Assembly: GCA_964344435.1 (NCBI GenBank)
Contig: CAYFNH010000120.1
Span: forward strand, 1-5,565
Direction of reading: 5' to 3'
Length of the DNA: 5,565 nt
Source of the DNA: Thiopontia sp964344435
GTDB taxonomy: Bacteria > Pseudomonadota > Gammaproteobacteria > GCF-002020875
Position numbers and translations under genes: made by a program. Below, piece by piece: positions 1 through 5,223 of this stretch. Positions within the stretch are counted from its first letter, which is position 1. The number at the start of each line of letters is the position of its first letter. The notes beneath the pieces are model-generated. The model did not search any database, was not told the DNA's origin, and was given only the letters and a program-made list of their open reading frames with translations.

Positions 1-547
1 CCTCGTAGGGTTCGTCCAGCAGCAGCAGTTTGATATCACGAGCGAGTGCACGGGCCACCGCCAGCATCTGCTGCTCTCCACCGGAGAGGGTGACGCCAAT
101 CTGGCTGCGACGCTCTCCGAGGCGGGGGAAGGACTCGTAGATACGTTCGATTGACCAGCCGATATCCCCTTCGATCTGTGATAGCTCGAGGTTTTCCTGA
201 ACAGTCAACCCGGGAATGATGCAGCGATCTTCAGGTACCAGCGCAACCCCATTGTTGGCGGCCTCGTGCGCCTTCATGGTATGCAGGGCCTTGTGATCCA
301 GCCACACCTCTCCGTGACGCACTTCCGGGTTGCTGGCACGGGCAATGGAGCGCAGCGTGGATGTCTTGCCGGCACCATTACGCCCCAGCAGGGCAACAAT
401 CTCTCCCTCGCGAATGTCGAAATTAACCCCCTGTACGATGTAGCTTTCACCGTAGTAGGCGTGCAGATCCCAGCAGGAGAAGAAGGCGGGATCGGAGCCC
501 CTGGCGCGTACGGCAGGGGTTCCCGGTGCATGTTGGTTGTTTGTCAT
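1..547 (-). CDS. livF: LivF-type ABC transporter ATP-binding protein, 3' end cut by window edge
   Basis: This is one of two cytoplasmic ATPases that would power the LivHM-type importer encoded upstream. The window holds 182 complete codons plus one base. E. coli LivF is 237 residues, so roughly the last quarter is missing. Visible motifs are Walker A GRNGAGKT (residues 55-62), the ABC signature LSGGEQQ (154-160) and Walker B LLLLDE (174-179) followed by PYE, as the frame leaves the window. The D-loop and H-loop lie beyond the edge. The ATG overlaps the livG stop as ATGA, and a GGAGGGG Shine-Dalgarno sits 7 bases upstream, so the start is well supported. The protein therefore carries about 20 residues before the usual first strand (around CWDLHAYYG, 25-33) that typical LivF proteins lack. 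The loop VPEDR (104-108) replaces the common VPEGR. Family assignment is firm; the transported substrate is not known. Confidence 0.95.
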   Translation of the reverse strand, partial: MTNNQHAPGTPAVRARGSDPAFFSCWDLHAYYGESYIVQGVNFDIREGEIVALLGRNGAGKTSTLRSIARASNPEVRHGEVWLDHKALHTMKAHEAANNGVALVPEDRCIIPGLTVQENLELSQIEGDIGWSIERIYESFPRLGERRSQIGVTLSGGEQQMLAVARALARDIKLLLLDEPYE

Positions 548-1308
548 AGGTGTGCCCCTCCGAGGTAAGCTTCCTGAACAATGGGGTTGCCACGAATCTC
601 GTCCGGGGTGCCGGAGGCGATGATGGCCCCTTGCGCCAGTACCGAGATGGTGTCGGCAACACTGAAGACCACGTGCATGTCATGCTCGATGATAATCTTG
701 GTCATGCCTCGTTCCTTGATCTGTTTCATCAATTCGATGGTGCGGTTGGTGTCATGACGTGCCATACCTGCGGTGGGTTCATCCAGCAGCAGCAGGCGAG
801 GGTGCTGGATCAGGCACATCACCAGCTCCAGGCGTCGTTTGTCACCACGCGACATGCTACCGGCATGTTCATGGATACGGTCGCCGGTAATCCCGAGGTC
901 TGCCAGCATTTTGGTGGCCTCGTCGATAATCTCCCGTTCATCGGCCGCCGCTTTGAACAGGTTGAACTTGTAGGCACCGTCACGTTTGGCGAGGGCGGGG
1001 ATCATCACATTTTCCAGCAGGCTGAGATCGGGGAAGATCTCGGGGGTCTGAAACACACGAACCATACCCATCTGGTTGATCTCATGCGCCTCCTTGCCGA
1101 TGATGTTTTCCCCATCGAGGGTGACCGTACCGGTGTCTGGAATCAGACGCCCGATACAGCAGTTGAGTAGGGTTGATTTACCGGCACCGTTGGGGCCGAT
1201 AATGGCGTGCACTTTACCCTCTTCAATCTCCAGATTGACATCGTTCAGTGCCTGGAGCCCACCGAAGGTCTTGTTGACCCCTTTGATATTCAGTACAAGA
1301 TTGCTCAT
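544..1308 (-). CDS. livG: LivG-type ABC transporter ATP-binding protein
   Basis: This is the second cytoplasmic ATPase of the importer, 254 residues long (E. coli LivG is 255). In order it shows Walker A GPNGAGKST (38-46), the Q-loop glutamine in VFQTPEIFP (Q87), a signature-like MSRGDKRRLE (152-161), Walker B LLLLDE (172-177) with PTAGM after it, and the switch histidine in IIEHDM (H209). The helical insert between Q-loop and signature (about 100-148) is of the length expected for LivG. The oddity is the signature: the family normally has LSxGxQ/E, and here it is S-R-G-D, with Arg in place of the first Gly and Asp in place of Gln/Glu. The gene starts 3 bases after the livM stop, with AGGAG (1315-1319) 6 bases before the ATG, and its TGA overlaps the livF start. 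I infer that it pairs with LivF as a heterodimer. Confidence 0.96.
   Translation of the reverse strand: MSNLVLNIKGVNKTFGGLQALNDVNLEIEEGKVHAIIGPNGAGKSTLLNCCIGRLIPDTGTVTLDGENIIGKEAHEINQMGMVRVFQTPEIFPDLSLLENVMIPALAKRDGAYKFNLFKAAADEREIIDEATKMLADLGITGDRIHEHAGSMSRGDKRRLELVMCLIQHPRLLLLDEPTAGMARHDTNRTIELMKQIKERGMTKIIIEHDMHVVFSVADTISVLAQGAIIASGTPDEIRGNPIVQEAYLGGAHL
555..561 (-). promoter_or_regulatory. Ribosome binding site of livF
   Basis: The minus strand reads GGAGGGG here, 7 bases before the ATG at 547-545, and lies inside the last codons of livG. It fixes the livF start at the ATGA overlap and so shows that the unusual N-terminal extension of LivF is probably translated. The overlap also suggests translational coupling of livF to livG. 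Confidence 0.8.
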
Positions 1309-1311
1309 GGG

Positions 1312-2430
1312 TTACTCCTGATTTCCGGTGCTCTCTGCACTACTTTTACTGAGGTAGCGCTTCTTCAGGCGCTCCAGCCCCTCCATGATTCCGCCCGGGA
1401 GGAAGATTACGATCACCATGAAGAGGGCACCGAGGGTCAGGTGCCAGCCCTCTCCGACGAAGGGGGAGGTGATGGTCACCATCAGGTTCTCAATCCATCC
1501 GGGCAGGAAGGAGAAGAAGCTGTGGAGTGCCGCCTCGTTGATTGCCGAGAAGATATTCTCGAAGTATTTGATGATTCCTACACCCAGCAGTGGGCCAAAC
1601 AGGGTGCCGACTCCGCCGAGAATGGTCATCAGTACCACCTCACCCGATGCGGTCCACTGCATGCGCTCGGCACCAGCCAGGGGGTCGGTTACCGCCATCA
1701 GTGCTCCCGCCAGCCCGGCATACATGCCCGAGATCACAAATGCGGTCAGCAGGTAGGGGCGGGTGTTGAAGCCGGTGTACTTCATACGGGTCTGATTGGA
1801 CTTGATCGCCTGTAGCTTCATTCCAAATGGGGAGCGAAAGATCTTCAGCGAGAGGAAGAAGCCGAGGATCAGAATCACCGCACAGAAGTAGAAGCCGGAA
1901 TAGCCGCTCATGGAGATACCGAACAATTCCGTGGAGGGGAGACCTTTACCTACCGGGGTATCGAAGATACGAGGATCTTGCAGGGTTAACTGCAGGCCGG
2001 TTTCACCATTGGTGATGGGCGTCAATACCGAATAGGCCAGGTTGTAGCTCATCTGTGCGAACGCCAGGGTCAGAATCGAGAAGTAGATTCCTGAGCGGCG
2101 TAGCGAGACATAGCCGATCAGCACGGCAAAAATCGCGGACATGATCACTGCAAAAATGATTGCAGGCAGCACATTCATGGTGAGCAGTTTGAAAGACCAG
2201 ACTGCAGCATACGAGCCGATTCCCAAAAAGGCGGCATGGCCGAAGGAGAGGTAGCCGGTCAGGCCGAAGAGAATGTTGTAACCGATGGCAAAGATGCCGA
2301 AGATGGCAAATTTCTGCAGCAGGTCCGGGTACCCCGCACCGATTGGAGCCAGCCAGATCGGCATGGTCAGTACGGCAATGGAGAAGATCAGCATGACGGT
2401 AAGGTCACTTTGTTTTACAGCAATATTCAT
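1312..2430 (-). CDS. livM: LivM-type ABC transporter permease
   Basis: This is an inner-membrane permease subunit of the BPD_transp_2 (LivM) family, 372 residues; E. coli LivM is 425. Hydrophobic segments are visible around 13-32, 40-58, 62-80, 87-107, 115-135, 178-197, 226-247, 265-290 and 330-347. The conserved LivM block GLTGYLSFGHAAFLGIGSYA lies at 56-75. The cytoplasmic coupling region that should contact the ATPases runs from SPFGMKLQAIK (200-210) to about 244, and GGVGTLFGPLLG is at 272-283. The stretch 290-330 contains a less hydrophobic periplasmic segment. The C-terminus is a charged tail (ERLKKRYLSKSS onward). The start lies 2 bases after the livH TAA, with GGAGG (2438-2442) 7 bases upstream inside the end of livH, which points to coupled translation. 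It should form the channel with LivH. The family is certain; the substrate is not. Confidence 0.96.
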   Translation of the reverse strand: MNIAVKQSDLTVMLIFSIAVLTMPIWLAPIGAGYPDLLQKFAIFGIFAIGYNILFGLTGYLSFGHAAFLGIGSYAAVWSFKLLTMNVLPAIIFAVIMSAIFAVLIGYVSLRRSGIYFSILTLAFAQMSYNLAYSVLTPITNGETGLQLTLQDPRIFDTPVGKGLPSTELFGISMSGYSGFYFCAVILILGFFLSLKIFRSPFGMKLQAIKSNQTRMKYTGFNTRPYLLTAFVISGMYAGLAGALMAVTDPLAGAERMQWTASGEVVLMTILGGVGTLFGPLLGVGIIKYFENIFSAINEAALHSFFSFLPGWIENLMVTITSPFVGEGWHLTLGALFMVIVIFLPGGIMEGLERLKKRYLSKSSAESTGNQE

Positions 2431-2432
2431 GG

Positions 2433-3449
2433 TTAGTCCTCCATTACACCTTCGCGGCCCATCAGTCCACGTGGACGGGTCAGCAGGATGATAACTGCCA
2501 CCAGATAGATGATGATCTGGTCAATGCCGGGGATAATTGATTTGATTTCGTTCATGGATGCGAAGGATTGCAGAATGCCCAGCAAAAAGCCGGCTGCAAC
2601 AGCACCACGAAGTGAGCCCATGCCACCTACTACAACCACCACGAAGGAGAGCACGAGAAAGTCCATGCCCATATGGTAGTCAGGGGGCAGGATGGGGGCA
2701 TACATCATACCGGCAAGGCCGGCGACGACTGCAGCCATGCCAAACACAATGGTGAACTTACGCTCCACATTGATGCCGAGCATGGAGACCATCTCACGGT
2801 CCGCCATACCGGCGCGTACTACCATGCCAAAGGTGGTGAGCTGCAGGAATGCAAAAACGGAACTGACGATGATGATCGAGAAAATGAGGTAGATGATACG
2901 CCACCATGGGTATACCAGGGTATCACTCAGCCCGAGCCAGGTGCCGATCTGGGCACTGCCGGAGACAATATCCGGTGCTGGCGTCGGGATGGGGTTGGCA
3001 CCAAAGAAGTGGCGAATGATCTCTTGCAGAACAATTGCTAGACCAAAGGTGACCAGAATCTGTTCAGCGTGGGTACGCTTGTAGAAGTGCTTGATCAGCC
3101 CTCGCTCCATCGCCAGGCCAATGAGCAGCATGGTGGGGATGGTTAACAGGATGGACAGCGGTACGGACCAGTCAATCAACATCCTTCCAAAGTCTCCCCA
3201 CCAGATTTCAAGGTAGGGCACCTCTTTGTAGGCCTCAAAGAAGGTGATGCTCTCATCCCGAACCTGCATGGAGATGGTGAGCAGTTTCTGGAAGGTCACG
3301 GCACAGAAGGCACCCAGCATAAAGAGGGCACCGTGGGCAAAGTTGACTACGCCGAGTGTTCCGAAAACCAGTGTCAGGCCAAGTGCAATCAGTGCATAGG
3401 CACCGCCCTTATCGAGGCCGTTCAACAGCTGTAGAAAGATGGCATCCAT
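2433..3449 (-). CDS. livH: LivH-type ABC transporter permease
   Basis: This is the other inner-membrane permease subunit, 338 residues compared with 308 for E. coli LivH. The N-terminus NGLDKGGAYALIALGLTLVF (10-29), followed by GVVNFAHGALFMLGAF (33-48), is the classic LivH opening. Further membrane segments lie near 96-115, 127-146, 183-203, 232-252, 262-292 and 308-324. The cytoplasmic coupling loop is around RAGMADREMVSMLGINVER (212-230), and VVVVGGMGSLRGAVAAG is at 271-287. The extra length is mainly a polar, aromatic-rich insertion at about 54-95 (FEAYKEVPYLEIWW and flanks), probably a periplasmic loop. AGGGA (3457-3461) precedes the ATG by 7 bases. Only 82 bases separate it from the binding-protein gene, and they contain a terminator-like hairpin, so its transcription probably depends on read-through. 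No convincing separate promoter is visible in the 30 bases left after the hairpin. Confidence 0.96.
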   Translation of the reverse strand: MDAIFLQLLNGLDKGGAYALIALGLTLVFGTLGVVNFAHGALFMLGAFCAVTFQKLLTISMQVRDESITFFEAYKEVPYLEIWWGDFGRMLIDWSVPLSILLTIPTMLLIGLAMERGLIKHFYKRTHAEQILVTFGLAIVLQEIIRHFFGANPIPTPAPDIVSGSAQIGTWLGLSDTLVYPWWRIIYLIFSIIIVSSVFAFLQLTTFGMVVRAGMADREMVSMLGINVERKFTIVFGMAAVVAGLAGMMYAPILPPDYHMGMDFLVLSFVVVVVGGMGSLRGAVAAGFLLGILQSFASMNEIKSIIPGIDQIIIYLVAVIILLTRPRGLMGREGVMED

Positions 3450-3479
3450 AGATTGATCCCTGTTCGCTAATCAAGATAG

Positions 3480-3518
3480 AAAAAATGGCGACCACACCGA
3501 GGGGGTATGGTCGCCATT
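3480..3518 (-). terminator. Intrinsic terminator/attenuator between binding-protein gene and livH
   Basis: Read on the minus strand, AATGGCGACCA and TGGTCGCCATT form a perfect 11-bp stem (3508-3518 with 3484-3494). After one mismatch it extends by three more pairs, closing a 5-base loop. The stem is followed directly by six T residues (3485-3480). It starts 13 bases after the binding-protein stop. This is the standard form of a rho-independent terminator. Because livHMGF follow with no evident promoter, I infer partial termination (attenuation) or mRNA 3'-end protection rather than the end of the transcription unit. Confidence 0.75.
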
Positions 3519-3531
3519 GACTGCTACGGGG

Positions 3532-4872
3532 TTATACCTCGTAAGGGCCGAGGTCACCACCAAAGATAGAGGCATCATACTCAACCTCTGAGCGTGGAAC
3601 CTCCTTGACGATCTTCAACAGATCGAACTGGCTGGTTGGGTTATGGTTGCCCTCTACCACCAGTACATCCTTGAAGCACTGATGGTCGGCAGCACGGTAC
3701 TCGGTCTTGCCGTTGCCCATACCCTCGAAGTTGAAGCCTTCCAACTGCTTGATCACTTCGGGTGGGTAGAAGGTGCCCGCCATCTCACAGGCGTTTGCAT
3801 AGAGCAGTGTCTGTACATAGCAGGTGTGTGCTGCCTGTGAGGGTGGGAAGCCATACTCACTACCGAAGGACTTCACGAAGGCCTGAGAGCCGGCATCGGT
3901 CAGCGCCCAGTTCCAGTTGGTAGAGCCGAGAATTCCCTTGAGGTTCTCACCGGCACCCTGTGCCATCAGACGAGAGTAGAGCGGTACGATGATCTCGAAG
4001 TTCTTGCCGTTGACCTGCTTGTCACGCAGACCGAACTGTACCGCCTGGGTCAGGGAGTTGATCATGTCCTTGCCGTAGTGGTTCAGGATCAGGGTATCCG
4101 CACCAGAGTTCAGGATCGGGGTAATGTACTGGGAGAAGTCACCCGCACCTACCGGAGTCTTAACAGTCTTTGCGGTATTCCAGCCCAGCCCTTCGGTGGT
4201 CTCCTTGATGGACTCTTCCTGGGTCCAGCCCCAGGTGTAGTCTGCAGTCAGGTGGTAGGCGTTACGGTCGGTACCCATGCGCTCTTTCAGTACCGGACCA
4301 AGTGCGGAACCGGACATCTTGGCATTGAAGAAGTGGCGGAAGCCATAACGACGCTTGTCCTTTCCAGTAGTGTCGTTGGAGTGGGTCAGCCCCGCCATGA
4401 AGACAACGCCCATCTCCTGTGCCAGGCCCTGTACCGCAATGGCTACACCGGAAGAGGATCCACCGGAGAACATGATGACGCCATCTTTCTCGATCATACG
4501 CTTGGCGGATGCACGAGCTGCATCAGATTTGGTCTGGGTGTCACCGGTAACGTAGGTGACCTTCTTGCCCAGAATACCGTTACCCTTGAGCATGGAGGGT
4601 TTCATGGTGTTCATCATGCCACCATCGCCCTCACCATTGAGGTGCTTGACAGCCAGCTTGAAGGCACGCAGTTCGTCGGCACCCTCATCGGCATAGGCGC
4701 CAGTCTGAGGGACGTTAAAGCCCAGCGTTACGGTAGCGCTGTTGGCCGGGTTGTTTCTGAAGTCTTTGGCGGCCCATGCGTCCTTGGTAAAGAACATCGG
4801 GGCAGCGCCAGCGGCAGCAAAAGCCGCGCCAGCCTTCATTACATCTCTTCGATTCCAGTTATTGTTAGACAT
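3532..4872 (-). CDS. Tat-exported type I periplasmic substrate-binding protein of a Liv-class ABC importer
   Basis: This 446-residue periplasmic protein (Peripla_BP_6 / Leu-Ile-Val-binding fold) captures the ligand for LivHMGF. The N-terminus has a twin-arginine motif NRRDVMK (7-13), then an Ala-rich hydrophobic stretch (14-28) and a likely cleavage site near AWAA (32-35), so Tat export is probable. Mature-domain landmarks are VTLGFNVPQTGAYADEG (48-64), SGGSSSGVAIAV (136-147) and AGLTHSNDTTG (160-170), which correspond to N-lobe ligand loops of the family, and ADYTWGWT (210-217) at the lobe crossover. It is longer than E. coli LivJ/LivK (367/369), partly from an insert at about 80-100 and a longer C-terminus. 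The frame stays open to an ATG at 5013, but only the ATG at 4872 has a Shine-Dalgarno and places the Tat motif at the N-terminus. It resembles a family often annotated as branched-chain amino acid binding, but the ligand is unproven. Confidence 0.94.
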   Translation of the reverse strand: MSNNNWNRRDVMKAGAAFAAAGAAPMFFTKDAWAAKDFRNNPANSATVTLGFNVPQTGAYADEGADELRAFKLAVKHLNGEGDGGMMNTMKPSMLKGNGILGKKVTYVTGDTQTKSDAARASAKRMIEKDGVIMFSGGSSSGVAIAVQGLAQEMGVVFMAGLTHSNDTTGKDKRRYGFRHFFNAKMSGSALGPVLKERMGTDRNAYHLTADYTWGWTQEESIKETTEGLGWNTAKTVKTPVGAGDFSQYITPILNSGADTLILNHYGKDMINSLTQAVQFGLRDKQVNGKNFEIIVPLYSRLMAQGAGENLKGILGSTNWNWALTDAGSQAFVKSFGSEYGFPPSQAAHTCYVQTLLYANACEMAGTFYPPEVIKQLEGFNFEGMGNGKTEYRAADHQCFKDVLVVEGNHNPTSQFDLLKIVKEVPRSEVEYDASIFGGDLGPYEV

Positions 4873-4877
4873 CTTTT

Positions 4878-4883
4878 CTCCTT
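4878..4883 (-). promoter_or_regulatory. Ribosome binding site that decides the binding-protein start
   Basis: The minus strand reads AAGGAG here, 5 bases before the ATG at 4872-4870. The in-frame ATGs further upstream (5013 and 4908) have no comparable site, so the longer 493-residue reading is rejected. Confidence 0.85.
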
Positions 4884-4892
4884 CCTGTTGAT

Positions 4893-4910
4893 CAATGTTA
4901 CGTAACATTG
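4893..4910. promoter_or_regulatory. Perfect 18-bp palindrome, candidate operator or leader hairpin
   Basis: CAATGTTACGTAACATTG equals its own reverse complement. It ends 9 bases upstream of the AAGGAG site of the binding-protein gene. As DNA it is an even-length dyad with a central CpG, a form shared with many LacI-family operators. As RNA it could fold into a 7-bp stem with an ACGU loop beside the ribosome binding site. A shorter palindrome, TTGATCAA (4888-4895), overlaps one edge. Its core GTTAC/GTAAC words recur in the cluster at 5101-5150, suggesting a shared regulator. The protein that binds is unknown. Confidence 0.55.
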
Positions 4911-5100
4911 GATGTTGGTAGACGTTATCGGCTGCCAATGTCGGTGCAGCGGTTTCGGTCTGATCCTTACACATACAAATATTGATAAGAACTGACGCGC
5001 CATTCTGTAGCATCCTGCGATTGCAGGCAAATTAACCACCCTTAATATGCCTCGGTTTGGCAGGGCTGGATCGATCTTTTCTGTACGAAAAAGGCGAGAG

Positions 5101-5150
5101 AGGTAACATAAAATTGCCTATGTGTTACCTTTGGTAACGCTACTGTTACC
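5101..5150. repeat. Cluster of four GGTAAC/GTTACC half-sites, candidate operator array
   Basis: On the plus strand GGTAAC occurs at 5102-5107 and 5133-5138, and GTTACC at 5124-5129 and 5145-5150. They form nested dyads: AGGTAACA (5101-5108) with TGTTACCT (5123-5130), GTTACC-TTT-GGTAAC (5124-5138) and GGTAAC-N6-GTTACC (5133-5150). Same-orientation copies are 31 and 21 bases apart, close to whole helical turns, as expected for cooperative binding on one DNA face. By a simple chance estimate a given 6-mer on either strand would occur about 0.02 times in 50 bases. The array lies about 230-280 bases upstream of the binding-protein ATG. The regulator is not identifiable from the sequence. Confidence 0.6.
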
Positions 5151-5163
5151 GATGGGGATAGTG

Positions 5164-5192
5164 AAAAAATAGTGTGCTGGTATGGTTCAGCA
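5164..5192 (-). terminator. Weak terminator-like hairpin after the fumarase gene
   Basis: On the minus strand TGCTG (5192-5188) and CAGCA (5179-5175) can pair across an 8-base loop, and a T6 run follows at 5169-5164. The stem is only 5 bp and the T tract starts 5 bases after it, so termination would be inefficient at best. It lies 32 bases after the fumarase stop, where a terminator would be expected. Confidence 0.3.
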
Positions 5193-5223
5193 TCTGTTTG
5201 GAGGGTAAATTAAGTGACAAAAG

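Larger units (their letters stand above)
4873..5223. other. Gene-free upstream region of the transporter operon
   Basis: This 351-base interval separates the fumarase stop from the binding-protein start and should contain the promoter of the transporter unit. It holds the palindrome at 4893-4910, the half-site cluster at 5101-5150 and a weak hairpin plus T-tract near the fumarase end. I looked on the minus strand for sigma-70 boxes and found none with a good -35 and -10 at proper spacing. TATTAA (5047-5042) is a passable -10 without a matching -35. A poor sigma-54-like arrangement is described in the findings. No small gene with a convincing ribosome binding site is visible. Confidence 0.7.

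Noticed and set aside
550..1815. Long plus-strand open frames opposite livG and livM (about 200 codons each)
   Set aside because: Their translations show no family features and they mirror strongly supported minus-strand genes; they are shadows.
3532..4872. Assignment as the urea importer UrtA (gene order urtABCDE is the same)
   Set aside because: The first permease lacks the long N-terminal region of UrtB, no urease genes are in view and UrtA-specific motifs are not apparent, so a urea label would be unsupported.
4078..4905. A 275-codon open frame on the plus strand opposite the binding-protein gene
   Set aside because: It is fully antisense to a gene with clear family motifs, has no recognisable domain, and is explained by codon bias leaving few stops in the opposite frame.
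4873..5013. N-terminal extension of the binding protein to an ATG at 5013
   Set aside because: The extra 47 residues lack a Shine-Dalgarno, would bury the Tat motif internally and would cover the palindrome; the ATG at 4872 is far better supported.
5014..5027. Small hairpin CCTGC-GATT-GCAGG in the leader
   Set aside because: The stem is only 5 bp with no T tract and no link to a start codon; it is within chance expectation.
4839..5039. A 66-codon minus-strand frame spanning the leader and the start of the binding-protein gene, considered as a leader peptide
   Set aside because: It has no convincing ribosome binding site, overlaps the true start in another frame and has no attenuator-type codon run.
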